From positions 1,612,001 to 1,676,000 of the forward strand of contig NZ_JAPMLV010000001.1 in the NCBI RefSeq assembly GCF_026420145.1: a stretch of DNA of 64,000 nt. Direction: 5' to 3'. Positions 1-9,783 of this stretch are shown in pieces (position 1 is the first letter of the stretch; the number at the start of each line of letters is the position of its first letter). The translations under genes and the position numbers were made by a program. Origin of the DNA: Enterobacter pseudoroggenkampii (GTDB lineage: Bacteria > Pseudomonadota > Gammaproteobacteria > Enterobacterales > Enterobacteriaceae). The notes below the pieces were generated by a model, which was not told the DNA's origin, ran no database searches, and worked only from the letters and a program-made list of their open reading frames with translations.

Positions 1-2949
1 CTGCGCCACGCCTTCAAAGCCCCAGTGAAGCGGGATACCGACGGTTTCCACCTGCTGACCATGCACGTTCAGACTTTGCAAACGACGGGTCACCACCGCC
101 ACCGCGCGAATAAAGCCGCGCTTGCTGCTCACCTTCACGCGGTCGCCGTTGGCAATACCTTTCGCCTTCGCCAGCGTCTCGCTGATCTCCACAAACTGCT
201 CCGGCTGCGCGATGGCGTTCAGCCGCGCGTGCTTGGTCTAGGTGTGGAAATGCTCGGTCAGGCGGTAGGTCGTTCCCACGTACGGGAATTTGTCCTTTTT
301 GCCTAAGCGCAGGACGTCGTCTTCGTAGATACGCACCACCGGGCTGGAGACCACGTTCGGGTGCAGCGGGTTGGTCCCCAGTGGCGTTTCCATCGGCTCG
401 TAATGCTCCGGGAACGGCCCTTCCGCCAGCTTGTCGAGCGCAAACAGGCGCCCCAGCCCTTCCGGCTGCATGATAAACGGCCCGGTGTTACTGCCCGGCG
501 CGGCGGTGTTGTAGTCCGGGATATCGTTCCCCGTCCATTTCGCCCCGTTCCACTGGATCAGCATGCGCTTCGGATCCCACGGCTTGCCGTTTACGTCTGC
601 AGACGCACGGTTGTACAGCACGCGACGGTTCAGCGGCCACGCCCATGCCCAGCCCAGCGTATTGCCCAGCCCGGAAGGGTCAGCGTTTTCACGGTTGGCC
701 ATCTGGTTACCCTGCTCCGTCCAGCTGCCGGTGTAGATCCAGCAGGACGACGCCGTCGTGCCGTCGTCGCGCAGCAGCGCGAAGCTGTTCAGCAGCTGAC
801 CTTTCTTCGCCACCAGATTGCCGCTCGCGTCATACAGATCCGCCAGCGCCATGCCGTTGTTCTCTTTCGCGACTTCTTCAGACTCGGGACGTTCCGGCTG
901 CTTGTAGCTCCAGCTCATCTTCAGCAGCGGCTCCGCGCCTTTGCCGCCTTCGGTGCGATACATTTCGCGCAGGCGGTGGTAGATCCCGGCCAGGATCTCG
1001 CCGTCGTTGCGCGCTTCACCCGGGGCGTCCTGGCCTTTCCAGTGCCACTGCAGCCAGCGGCCGGAGTTGGCAATGGAGCCATCCTCTTCCGCAAAGCAGG
1101 TGGACGGCAGGCGGAACACTTCGGTCTGAATCAAGGCCGGATCGACATCGTTTGATTCCCCATGGTTCTGCCAGAAGGTGGAGGTCTCGGTCACCAGCGG
1201 ATCGATAACGACCATGTACTTCAGCTTGCTCAGGCTGCGAACGACTTTGTTCTTGTCCGGGAAGGAGGCCACCGGGTTGAAGCCCTGGCAGATATATCCC
1301 GTGACGTCGCCCTTATCCATCATGTTGAAATACTTGATGACGTCGTAAGCCTGGTCCCACTTCGGCAGCCACTCAAAGCCCCAGTCGTTTTCTTTCTGCG
1401 CCGCGTCGCCGTAGAAGGATTTCATCAGGCTGACGTAGAACTTCGGATAGTTGCTCCAGTAGTTCACCTGGTCCGGCAGCGTCGCTTTTGGCGTATTCGC
1501 CGCCAGATAGCTTTGTAGATCGACCTGCTTTTCAGACGGCAGCGTCAGGTAGCCCGGCAGGCTGGTCGACAGCAGGCCGAGGTCGGTGAGCCCCTGAATG
1601 TTGGAGTGACCCCGCAGCGCGTTTACGCCGCCCCCCGCCATGCCCATGTTGCCGAGCAGCAGCTGGATCATCGCCATGGTGCGGATGTTCTGCGCGCCAA
1701 CGGTGTGCTGCGTCCAGCCCAGCGCGTACAGGAACGTGGTGGTTCTGTCGGCGGCGCTGGTGGAGGCCAGCACTTCACACACCTTCAGGAAGTCCGCTTT
1801 CGGCGTGCCACAGATGTTTTCCACCACGTCCGGCGTATAGCGGGAAACGTGCTGTTTCAGCAGGTTCCACACGCAGCGCGGATGCGTCAGGGTTTCATCC
1901 CGCATCGCATAGCCGTTTTCATCGAACTGATAGTTCCAGGACGTTTTATCGTACTGGCGTTTTTCGGCGTCATAGCCGCTAAACAGTCCGTCATCGAAGG
2001 CAAAGTCATCCCGCACCAGCAGGTTCGCGTTGGTGTAGTGCTTAACGTATTCCGCGTTAATTTTGTTGTTTTCGATCAGGTACAGCAGCACACCGGACAG
2101 GAACGTAATGTCCGTACCGGAGCGGATTGGCGCATAGATATCGGCCACTGATGCCGTACGCGTAAAGCGCGGATCGACGACGATAAGCGTCGCATCGTTG
2201 TTGTTTTTCGCCTCCATCGCCCAGCGGAACCCCACCGGATGGGCTTCAGCGGCGTTACCGCCCATCACCACCACGACGTTCGCGTTTTTGATATCAACCC
2301 AGTGGTTGGTCATCGCACCGCGACCAAATGTTGGAGCAAGACTTGCTACCGTTGGTCCGTGTCAGACGCGCGCCTGGTTGTCTACCGCCAGCATGCCGAG
2401 AGAGCGCACAAATTTTTGCGTCAGCATGCCGGTTTCATTACTTGCCGCAGACGCGCACAGCATCCCGGTGGAAAGCCAGCGGTTAACCGTTACGCCCTGC
2501 GCGTTCTTTTCTATAAAGTTGGCGTCGCGGTCGGCTTTCATTAATTTGGCAATACGGGAGAAGGCCTCATCCCAGGAGATACGCTGCCATTTATCAGAAC
2601 CCGGCGCGCGGTATTCCGGGTAGCGCAGGCGATTTTCGCTGTGAACATAGTCCAGCAGCCCCGCCCCTTTCGGGCAAAGCGCCCCGCGGCTCACCGGATG
2701 ATCCGGATCCCCTTCAATATGGTAAATCGCTTCTCTGGCGTTCTTTGCGCCATCGCCCAGGCTATACATCAAAAGCCCACAACCTACGGAGCAGTATGTG
2801 CAGGTGTTACGGATCTCTTTCGCGCGCAGCAGCTTATAGTTGCGTGCCTGAGCCAGCGCCATTTTGGGAGCAAATCCCAGCATTGCGGCTGTTGTTCCGG
2901 CCATACCGCCCGCGCAGATTTTAAAAAATTGTCTGCGGCTGACGTCCAT
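1..2949 (-). CDS. fdnG: Formate dehydrogenase-N alpha subunit (selenoprotein), partial at window edge and interrupted by an in-frame amber codon
   Basis: This is the large catalytic subunit of the periplasm-facing nitrate-inducible formate dehydrogenase, which oxidises formate at a bis-MGD molybdenum/tungsten centre and passes electrons to the FeS and cytochrome b subunits. The protein starts MDVSRRQFFK, a Tat signal with the SRRQFFK twin-arginine motif, preceded by GAGGA. A 4Fe-4S cluster motif follows (CTYCSVGC, later CPKGAG). The two open segments are joined by an in-frame UGA at codon 196 in the context NQARV-U-HGPTV, the known selenocysteine position. Wording such as LLYLIENNKINAEY fits FdnG rather than FdoG, as does the divergent yddG neighbour. 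A TAG stands at codon 904, where E. coli has TGG (Trp, in HFHTWTKH). The frame stays open and homologous beyond it to the window edge. As read, the product would lose the last ~110 residues of the molybdopterin-binding C-terminal domain. It is a broken allele or a base error. Confidence 0.95.
2335..2364 (-). promoter_or_regulatory. Selenocysteine UGA codon with SECIS hairpin of fdnG
   Basis: The UGA is at 2362-2364. On the minus strand it is followed by a short stem, AGCA/TGCT, closing an AGTCT loop (2335-2347). The GUCU apical loop is the SelB-recognised feature of E. coli formate dehydrogenase SECIS elements. This supports read-through as selenocysteine and joins the two open segments into one gene. 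Confidence 0.85.
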
Positions 2950-3011
2950 CGTTGTCCTCGTATTCGTATAAGACTTCGCGCCGCAAACTAGCAGTAAAGT
3001 CCCTGTTTTTT

Positions 3012-3025
3012 TTGCGTCAAATCAA
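3012..3025 (-). promoter_or_regulatory. FNR-like site upstream of fdnG
   Basis: On the minus strand the sequence reads TTGATTTGACGCAA: one perfect TTGAT half-site and a weaker second half against the TTGAT-N4-ATCAA consensus. It is centred about 70 bp upstream of the fdnG start codon, which would place it near -41 if the leader is ~28 nt, the arrangement known for E. coli fdnG. A single NarL-type heptamer (TACTCCT) lies at 3073-3079. Both are pattern matches only. Confidence 0.5.
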
Positions 3026-3170
3026 GGTCATCTGTCTTCCCCCCCTTAATAGTCACCCCCGGTACATTTCATTACTCCTTTTTGATTAACGGCTTAAGAG
3101 AATAATTCACGACAGCGACAGGCGTAATGCGATACATTTTTCCTTTGATTTTTATTGCAATGGCGAAGTA

Positions 3171-4049
3171 ATGGACAGAAAAAAGGCAACGCTTATTGGG
3201 CTGGCGGCAATACTGTTATGGAGCACCATGGTCGGCCTTATTCGCAGCGTGAGTGAGGGACTGGGGCCGGTAGGCGGTGCGGCGATGATCTACACCCTCA
3301 GCGGATTACTGTGTCTGGTGACGGTAGGATTTCCTGATATCAGACGGTTTTCACCCCGCTATCTTATTGCGGGCAGCGTTTTATTTGTCAGCTACGAAAT
3401 ATGCCTGGCGCTGTCGCTGGGCTATGCTGCAACGCGATCGCAGGCGATTGAAGTCGGTATGGTGAATTACCTCTGGCCGAGCCTGACCATTGTGTTTGCC
3501 ATTTTGTTTAACGGACAGAAATCCACCCTGTGGGTGATCCCCGGCCTGGTCATATCGCTGCTGGGCGTCTGCTGGGTATTGGGCGGTGAACAGGGTTTAC
3601 ATCTTGATGAAATAACCCGCAATATCGTTTCCAGCCCGCTGAGCTACGCGCTGGCGTTTGCCGGGGCCTTTATCTGGGCCGCCTACTGCACGGTCACCAG
3701 CAAATTTGCGAAAGGACAAAACGGCATCACCCTGTTTGTTTTACTGACCGCGCTGAGTCTGTGGGTGAAATATGCCCTGAGCGATCAGCCAGAGATGGTG
3801 TTCACGCTTCCGGTGGTGGTGAAACTCGTCATGTGCGGCATTGCCCTTGGGTTTGGGTACGCCGCATGGAATATTGGCATCCTGCACGGTAACGTCACGG
3901 TTCTGGCTGCCGTATCCTATTTTACCCCGGTCCTTTCAGCCGCGCTTGCCGCCGCAGTGCTGAGTTCCCCCCTCTCATTCTCGTTCTGGCAAGGCGCCCT
4001 GATGGTCTGCGCCGGGTCGTTACTCTGCTGGTACGCAACAAGAAAATAA
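3171..4049 (+). CDS. yddG: Aromatic amino acid exporter YddG (EamA/DMT family)
   Basis: Inner-membrane exporter of the drug/metabolite transporter superfamily. E. coli YddG exports phenylalanine, tyrosine, tryptophan and related aromatics and has been linked to paraquat export. The 292-residue protein has about ten hydrophobic segments in two EamA repeats, close to the ~293 residues of the family. It starts MDRKKATLIGLAAILLWSTM, the typical first helix. It is divergent from fdnG, as in E. coli and Salmonella, which supports orthology. The ~220-bp spacer also carries the fdnG control region. Confidence in identity is high; substrate is by family knowledge. Confidence 0.92.
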   Translation: MDRKKATLIGLAAILLWSTMVGLIRSVSEGLGPVGGAAMIYTLSGLLCLVTVGFPDIRRFSPRYLIAGSVLFVSYEICLALSLGYAATRSQAIEVGMVNYLWPSLTIVFAILFNGQKSTLWVIPGLVISLLGVCWVLGGEQGLHLDEITRNIVSSPLSYALAFAGAFIWAAYCTVTSKFAKGQNGITLFVLLTALSLWVKYALSDQPEMVFTLPVVVKLVMCGIALGFGYAAWNIGILHGNVTVLAAVSYFTPVLSAALAAAVLSSPLSFSFWQGALMVCAGSLLCWYATRK

Positions 4050-4679
4050 TGCTTTCTCGCACGGCCGGGTAAATTTCAACCCGGCAACATAATTAACATA
4101 AATTTAAAGTGTGATCGCACCTCAGAATATTTATCCTAATAATAGGATGTCTGTTTAATTTCGGTTTATATTTAGCACCTTCTGTAAACGCTCAACAAGA
4201 TAATTGACACAAACTGACAACGACATGAAACTAGTCAACCATGAATATTAACATTATGGATAGCATTGAATGTAATAATTCAATTCTGACACATCCATGC
4301 AAATATTCGCAATATACGTTTAAACCCTCCCCTAACTCACTGTTATTAAGCTCAAAAACTAATAGCACCCCCTCAACACATCGGGAATACCGAAATCTAA
4401 CTTAATATACTAAAACTCACAGAAATTATAGCGATGGCAATAGTCCCGCAGATAACATAATTAATAATCGTATAAAATTCGGGCGCTTTGTTTGAATAAG
4501 CGCCTTTTCACACGATCGAGATCACACTAATTGAAATTACCTTTAATAATTTGAAACTTATTATTGAAATAAGACTACGAGATTTTTAAAAATAGCATGC
4601 CATTGACGAGCAGCCTCGTTTAGAAATCGTTCACAGTGGTTCAGGAAATACTGAAAAAAAATTATAAGGAACATTTAAG
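4050..4679. other. AT-rich porin upstream region
   Basis: A 630-bp, strongly AT-rich stretch with no credible reading frame. It must hold the porin promoter. The start of the porin has a clear Shine-Dalgarno (TATAAGGAACATTTAAG before ATG). TGTGATCGCAC (near 4111) and ATCACAC (near 4521) only half match a CRP site. AT-rich leaders of this kind are common for porins controlled by H-NS, OmpR and small RNAs, but I could not identify a specific operator or small RNA gene here. Confidence 0.5.
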
Positions 4680-5789
4680 ATGAAACTTAAATTAGTTGCA
4701 GTGGCAGTCACTTCCATGCTGGCAGCAGGCGTTGTTAACGCTGCCGAAATTTACAACAAAGACGGTAACAAGCTGGATCTGTACGGTAAAGTAACAGGTC
4801 TGCACTATTTCTCTGATGACGCAGGCGCAGATGGCGATAAAACCTACATGCGTATCGGCTTCAAGGGTGAAACCCAGGTTAACGATCAGCTGTCCGGCTA
4901 CGGCCAGTGGGAATACCAGATTCAGGGCAACCAGGAAGAAGGCGACAACAAGTCCTGGACCCGTGTTGCGTTTGCAGGTCTGAAGTTTGCTGAAGCAGGC
5001 TCCTTTGATTACGGTCGTAACTACGGCGTAATCTACGACGTAACTTCCTGGACAGACGTTCTGCCAGAATTTGGCGGCGATACCTACGGCGCTGACAACT
5101 TCCTGCAGCAACGTGCTAACGGCGTCGCGACCTACCGTAACCAGGACTTCTTTGGTCTGGTGGACGGCCTGAACTTTGCTCTGCAGTATCAGGGCAAAAA
5201 CGGCAGCGTAGAGGGTGAAAACACCAGCGGTCGCAGCCTGCTGAACCAGAACGGTGACGGCTATGGCGCATCCCTGACTTACGATCTGGGCGAAGGCTTC
5301 AGCGTAGGTGGTGCAATGTCCTCTTCCCGTCGTACCGCTGACCAGAATGCGGCTGGCGTATACGGTGAAGGCGACCGCGCTGAAGTATACAGCGGTGGTG
5401 TGAAATACGACGCGAACAACGTTTACCTCGCGGCGCAGTACTCTCAGACCTATAACGCAACCCGCTTCGGTACCTCTAACAACAAGCGTACCGACATCTA
5501 CGGCTTTGCAAACAAGGCGCAAAACTTCGAAGTTGTGGCTCAGTATCAGTTCGACTTTGGCCTGCGTCCATCCATCGCTTACCTGCAGTCTAAAGGCAAA
5601 GACATCGAAAACTTCGGCGACCAGGATCTGGTTAAATACATCGATGTTGGCACGACCTATTATTTTAACAAAAACATGTCCACCTACGTGGATTACAAAA
5701 TCAACCTGCTCGACGACAACAAGTTCACTCGCCAGGCAGGCATCGGTACAGACAACATCGTGGCGCTGGGTCTGACCTACCAGTTCTAA
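4680..5789 (+). CDS. ompD: General (trimeric) outer-membrane porin, OmpD/NmpC type
   Basis: Trimeric 16-stranded diffusion porin of the OmpC/OmpF family. A Sec signal peptide ([21 protein letters not shown]) is followed by mature [17 protein letters not shown], and the chain ends in the porin signature GLTYQF with terminal Phe. The length of 369 residues is normal. The constriction-loop region around [26 protein letters not shown] is intact. Internal wording and the position next to yddG match Salmonella OmpD and E. coli NmpC better than OmpC or OmpF; in E. coli K-12 the porin at this place is a remnant (yddL). A strong intrinsic terminator follows at once. OmpN is the nearest alternative name. 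Confidence 0.85.
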   Translation: MKLKLVAVAVTSMLAAGVVNAAEIYNKDGNKLDLYGKVTGLHYFSDDAGADGDKTYMRIGFKGETQVNDQLSGYGQWEYQIQGNQEEGDNKSWTRVAFAGLKFAEAGSFDYGRNYGVIYDVTSWTDVLPEFGGDTYGADNFLQQRANGVATYRNQDFFGLVDGLNFALQYQGKNGSVEGENTSGRSLLNQNGDGYGASLTYDLGEGFSVGGAMSSSRRTADQNAAGVYGEGDRAEVYSGGVKYDANNVYLAAQYSQTYNATRFGTSNNKRTDIYGFANKAQNFEVVAQYQFDFGLRPSIAYLQSKGKDIENFGDQDLVKYIDVGTTYYFNKNMSTYVDYKINLLDDNKFTRQAGIGTDNIVALGLTYQF

Positions 5790-5802
5790 ATATTGTCACT
5801 AC

Positions 5803-5832
5803 AAAAGCCAGCTGAACAAGCTGGCTTTTTTT
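5803..5832. terminator. Rho-independent terminator after the porin
   Basis: An 11-bp stem (AAAAGCCAGCT / AGCTGGCTTTT) with a 5-nt loop runs into a T-tract. It lies 14 nt after the porin stop and also faces the end of the convergent LysR gene, so it may work in both directions. Confidence 0.9.
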
Positions 5833-5838
5833 ATCTTC

Positions 5839-6783
5839 CTATCCGGCTGACGACTCTCCGTTCGCCGCCCAACGAAGCCAGGTTTGCAGCAGCTTGCCGT
5901 CCTCGGTCATCTCTGAATCTGAACGCACGCAGAGGTGATAGTCGCGCCCGTCATCAATGGGTAAGTCAAATATCTTCACCAGCTCGCCGCTCTCAAGATA
6001 CGGCGCAATCAGCGGCTCACGCATTAGCGCACAGCCCAGACCAGCCTGTACGCCCGCCAGCGTCAACAGTCCGTCTTCAAACAGCGGGCCGCTGCGCCGG
6101 AGTGGACGTTTTACCCCCTGCAACAAAAACCACTGCGTCCAGCTCGTACGCTCTTCATCGTGCAACAGCGGCATTTGCAGCAGTTGCTCAGGCGTGTCGA
6201 TGTGGCCATGAACACGCAAAAACGCACGGCTGCACACCGGCACCATCTGACCGGAAATCAGCTTTTCACTCTGATAGCCCGCCCACTGCCCGTTGCCAAA
6301 ACGAATCGACATATCCGACGCGTCGCTCAGATAGTTACGGTGGTTGGCATACACCACGTTGATCTCGGTTTGGGGATTGGCGCGCATGAACGCAGGTAAA
6401 CGTGGGATGAACCACCCCATGCCAAAAAGCGGGATCAGGCTGATGGTGACCTGACGCGTTTGCGCCTGCTCCGCCAGGTGCTCCGTTGCCTGGCGCAGCA
6501 CGTTAAACGCCGCGCGGATCGAGCGGTAATATTCACGTCCGTGCTGGCTCAGCACCAGCCTGCGCCCCTGACGTTCCGTCAGCGGCATTTGCAGGTATCC
6601 TTCGAGCACCTTGAGCTGATGGCTTACCGCCGACGGAGAGATATCCAGCTCCTGCGCGGCCAGCGTGACGCTGCCCAGCCGGGCGATGGCCTCAAAGGCA
6701 CGGACAGCCCGAAGCGGAGGATCGTTTGCCATGCGACTGTCTGCATACGCGGACAAATCTGCCGATTGTTCTGTTTTATTCAT
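5839..6783 (-). CDS. LysR-family regulator (GcvA-like) of the divergent transport/hydrolase operon
   Basis: A 314-residue LysR-type transcriptional regulator. The N-terminal winged helix includes LGSVTLAAQELDISPSAVSHQLKVLE, and the effector-binding domain follows (from about residue 105). The helix and the LFGMGWFIPRL stretch resemble the GcvA subgroup. It is transcribed away from the livHMGF-like operon with a 155-170-bp shared control region, the usual arrangement for a local LysR activator, so it probably senses the transported compound or a breakdown product. A second in-frame Met (MANDPPLRAV, codon 18) is an equally plausible start, because neither has a strong ribosome site. Confidence 0.85.
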   Translation of the reverse strand: MNKTEQSADLSAYADSRMANDPPLRAVRAFEAIARLGSVTLAAQELDISPSAVSHQLKVLEGYLQMPLTERQGRRLVLSQHGREYYRSIRAAFNVLRQATEHLAEQAQTRQVTISLIPLFGMGWFIPRLPAFMRANPQTEINVVYANHRNYLSDASDMSIRFGNGQWAGYQSEKLISGQMVPVCSRAFLRVHGHIDTPEQLLQMPLLHDEERTSWTQWFLLQGVKRPLRRSGPLFEDGLLTLAGVQAGLGCALMREPLIAPYLESGELVKIFDLPIDDGRDYHLCVRSDSEMTEDGKLLQTWLRWAANGESSAG

Positions 6784-6825
6784 ATATTGATTTCTTTAGG
6801 CTTTTTAGCCGGGAACGCGATTACA

Positions 6826-6852
6826 TTATCTTTATATAAATCATTAAGATAA
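6826..6852. promoter_or_regulatory. Candidate LysR operator between regulator and livH-like gene
   Basis: Inverted arms TTATCTT and AAGATAA are separated by 13 bp in the AT-rich spacer between the LysR gene and the transport operon. Position and symmetry suit a LysR dimer-of-dimers site. The sequence is AT-rich enough that chance is possible. Confidence 0.4.
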
Positions 6853-6953
6853 AGCAATGCCGGTTTATCATAAGAAATAATATATGTGTATTTTACAATT
6901 TAATTCATTTATTGGATGGTAGCCGCTGAAACAGCACTTTGCGGGTACAGACG

Positions 6954-7904
6954 TTGGATACACTCATACAACAACTGATCAACAGTGTGATGCTGGGAAG
7001 CATCTACGCACTGATCGCGCTGGGCTATACCATGGTGTATGGCATCTTGCGCATTATTAACTTTGCTCACGGCGATATTCTGATGGTCGGTGCGCTCACC
7101 ACGCTTTCCGCCATTAACACCCTGAATACCACCTTTCCACACATGCCGCTGCTGTTGCAGCTTGGCGTTGCCCTGATGATTGCCATGGCCGTTTGCGCCC
7201 TGCTGGCGATGGCCGTGGAGCGGTTTGCCTACCGTCGACTGCGTAACGCCCCACGCCTGGCACCGCTGATCTCGGGTATCGGCGTCTCGGTCCTGCTGCA
7301 AACCGTGGCGATGATTATCTGGACGCGTAACCCGCTGATGTTCCCGCAGATCCTGCCCATGGATCCGATCGCCGTGACGGCAGGAAGTGAACTGCATCCC
7401 CCTGCCATTGTGACCGTCACCGGCATTGTTACCGTGGCGCTGGCGCTTACGGTGATGACCGGGCTATGGCTGCTGGTGGAATACACCCGCCTGGGCCGCG
7501 GCATGCGCGCCGTGGCGGAAAACCCGCGCGTGGCCACACTGATGGGTGTTAACCCCAATGCCATTATTACCCTGACGTTCGCCATTGGCGGCGTATTTGC
7601 CGCGCTGGCAGGCGTCATGATGGCCAGCAACTACGGCAACGCCAGCTTCTCAATGGGCTTTTTGCCCGGAATCAAAGCCTTTACCGCCGCCGTGCTGGGA
7701 GGCATTGGTAACATTCGTGGCGCAATGATTGGCGGGATCCTGCTCGGCATTATCGAAGCGCTGGGCGCAGGTTATCTGGGGGAACTCACCCACGGCGTCT
7801 TTGGCAGCAACTATCAGGATGTCTTTGCCTTTATGGTCCTGATTCTGGTGCTGGTCTTCCGTCCGGCAGGCCTGCTGGGCGAGCGCGTGGCGCACAGGGC
7901 GTAA
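6954..7904 (+). CDS. Branched-chain-type ABC transporter permease, LivH family
   Basis: Inner-membrane permease of the hydrophobic amino acid transporter (HAAT) family, about eight hydrophobic segments, with the family motifs ALGYTMVYGILRIINFAHGD near the N-terminus and MRAVAENPRVATLMGV (ATPase-coupling loop). The start is taken as a TTG giving MDTLIQQLIN, the conserved LivH beginning; an upstream TTG (6939, MRVQTL) is also in frame and there is no ATG nearby. It heads a seven-gene operon with livM-, livG- and livF-like genes, a binding protein and two hydrolases. The substrate is therefore probably not leucine but a compound processed by those hydrolases. Confidence 0.88.
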   Translation: MDTLIQQLINSVMLGSIYALIALGYTMVYGILRIINFAHGDILMVGALTTLSAINTLNTTFPHMPLLLQLGVALMIAMAVCALLAMAVERFAYRRLRNAPRLAPLISGIGVSVLLQTVAMIIWTRNPLMFPQILPMDPIAVTAGSELHPPAIVTVTGIVTVALALTVMTGLWLLVEYTRLGRGMRAVAENPRVATLMGVNPNAIITLTFAIGGVFAALAGVMMASNYGNASFSMGFLPGIKAFTAAVLGGIGNIRGAMIGGILLGIIEALGAGYLGELTHGVFGSNYQDVFAFMVLILVLVFRPAGLLGERVAHRA

Positions 7905-7912
7905 GGAATACC

Positions 7913-9019
7913 ATGACAACACTTCAACTTCAGGCCCCGACGACGACGCGCAAATTCTGGTCAGGCATGGTCCTGTTCTGCCTCGCGCTGCTGATTGCTC
8001 CCGTAATGGCCACGCAGCTTGGCGGCAACTACTGGGTACGTGTGATCGACTTCGCCCTGCTCTACATCATGCTGGCACTCGGGCTCAATATTGTGGTCGG
8101 CTATACCGGCCTGCTGGACATGGGCTTTATCGCCTTTTACGCGGTCGGCGCCTACCTTGCGGCACTAATGGCCTCCCCACACCTGCTGGCGGTATTTCCT
8201 GTCCTCAGCGTCTGGTTCCCGGACGGGCTGCACACCTCATATCTGCTGATTATTCCGCTGGCAGCGCTCGTCGCGGCGGTCTGCGGCATTTTACTCGGTG
8301 CTCCCACGCTGAAGCTGCGCGGGGACTACCTGGCGATAGTAACCCTCGGCTTTGGCGAAATTATCCGCATTCTGATGCGCAACCTCGACCGACCGGTGAA
8401 CATCACCAACGGTGCGAAGGGTATTACCGGGGTGGATACGCTCAACCTGTTCGGCCGGAAGTTTAGCGGCGTATACCACTGGTTTGGATTCAAAGTGCCC
8501 GCGCTTTGGCTGTGGTACTACCTGCTGATGCTGGTGATTGTGGCGATTATTTTTGTCTGCCTGCGCCTGCAGCATTCCCGCATTGGTCGCGCCTGGCACG
8601 CCATCCGTGAAGATGAGGATGTGGCGCGCGCGATGGGCATCAACGTGCGTAACTATAAGCTGCTGGCCTTTGCGATGGGTGCCTCTTTTGGCGGCGTGGC
8701 GGGTGCCCTGTTCGGCGCGTTTCAGGGCTTTGTCTCCCCGGAATCCTTCACGTTACAGGAATCCATTGCCGTGCTGGCGATGGTGGTGCTGGGCGGTATG
8801 GGACACATTCCTGGCGTGATCCTGGGCGCGATACTGCTTACCGCCCTGCCGGAACTGCTGCGCAGTCAGGCAGCGCCAGTTCAGCAGGCGCTGTTCGGTA
8901 CGGTACTGATTGACCCGGAAGTGCTGCGTCAGCTGTTCTACGGCCTGGCGCTGGTGCTGGTGATGCTGGTGCGTCCTTCAGGCATCTGGCCGGTTCGCCA
9001 CAAGGAGGTGAAAGCATGA
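7913..9019 (+). CDS. Branched-chain-type ABC transporter permease, LivM family
   Basis: Second permease of the HAAT-type transporter, 368 residues. It has the LivM hallmarks LALGLNIVVGYTGLLDMGFIAFYAVGAY and, in the coupling loop, GRAWHAIREDEDVARAMGI. It begins 8 bp after the livH-like stop and its end overlaps the ATG of the next gene by 4 bp, so it is co-translated in one operon. It pairs with the LivH-like protein to form the membrane channel. Confidence 0.9.
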   Translation: MTTLQLQAPTTTRKFWSGMVLFCLALLIAPVMATQLGGNYWVRVIDFALLYIMLALGLNIVVGYTGLLDMGFIAFYAVGAYLAALMASPHLLAVFPVLSVWFPDGLHTSYLLIIPLAALVAAVCGILLGAPTLKLRGDYLAIVTLGFGEIIRILMRNLDRPVNITNGAKGITGVDTLNLFGRKFSGVYHWFGFKVPALWLWYYLLMLVIVAIIFVCLRLQHSRIGRAWHAIREDEDVARAMGINVRNYKLLAFAMGASFGGVAGALFGAFQGFVSPESFTLQESIAVLAMVVLGGMGHIPGVILGAILLTALPELLRSQAAPVQQALFGTVLIDPEVLRQLFYGLALVLVMLVRPSGIWPVRHKEVKA

Positions 9020-9783
9020 GCCTGTTAACCGTACGCAACATGTCAAAACGCTTCGGCGGGCTTACCGCCGTGGATGACGTTTCGATCGCCGTGAACAAGG
9101 GTGAGATCTACGGCCTGATTGGTCCCAACGGGGCGGGAAAAACCACCTGTTTTAACCTGATCACCGGGCTTTATCCGGCGGACAGCGGCGAGTTTTCGAT
9201 AGCGGATAAGCCCTATTTCCCAAAACACATAGAGAAAGTGACCGCCGCCGGGATTGCGCGCACCTTCCAGAACGTGCGCCTCTTCAACGACATGTCGGTA
9301 CTGGAAAACGTGATGGTGGGCCGCCACGTCCGCACCCGTAACGGCCTGTGGGCCGCGCTGAGCCGCCACAAACGCGCCCGTGAGGAAGAGAAACAGACCC
9401 GCGAACTGGCCTGGCACTGGCTGGACTATACCGGCATTGCGCAGTTCGCCCACTATCGCGCCTGCGATCTGGCCTATGGCCATCAGCGCCGCCTTGAAAT
9501 CGCCCGCGCGCTGGCAACGGATCCGCTGCTGCTGGCGCTGGACGAACCCGCCGCCGGGATGAACGCGGCGGAAAAAGTGGCGCTTGGCGAGCTGCTCATC
9601 CGCATCCGCGATGACGGCAAAACCCTGCTGATGATTGAACATGACGTCAAGCTGGTGATGGGCATCTGCGACCGTCTGACGGTCCTTGATTACGGCAAAA
9701 CGCTTGCCAGCGGCACGCCGGAAAATGTGCGGCGCGATCCGGCAGTGATCGCCGCCTGGCTTGGAGGCAATGCCCATGTCTGA
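9016..9783 (+). CDS. ABC transporter ATP-binding protein, LivG family
   Basis: Cytoplasmic ATPase of the transporter, 255 residues. Walker A is GPNGAGKTT (about residue 36), the signature region reads LAYGHQRRLEIARAL instead of the canonical LSGGQ form, as is normal in LivG proteins, and Walker B is LLLALDEPAAGMN, followed by the switch histidine in MIEHDVKLVM. ATGA overlaps with the preceding gene and with the following livF-like gene show tight coupling. Confidence 0.92.
   Translation: MSLLTVRNMSKRFGGLTAVDDVSIAVNKGEIYGLIGPNGAGKTTCFNLITGLYPADSGEFSIADKPYFPKHIEKVTAAGIARTFQNVRLFNDMSVLENVMVGRHVRTRNGLWAALSRHKRAREEEKQTRELAWHWLDYTGIAQFAHYRACDLAYGHQRRLEIARALATDPLLLALDEPAAGMNAAEKVALGELLIRIRDDGKTLLMIEHDVKLVMGICDRLTVLDYGKTLASGTPENVRRDPAVIAAWLGGNAHV

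Noticed and set aside
361..1155. 264-codon frame antisense to fdnG, and many others like it opposite other genes
   Set aside because: Composition (Arg, Pro, His) and lack of motifs show shadows of the GC-rich genes on the other strand.
4111..4530. CRP sites upstream of the porin
   Set aside because: Each candidate keeps only one half-site in AT-rich DNA, too weak to report as a site.
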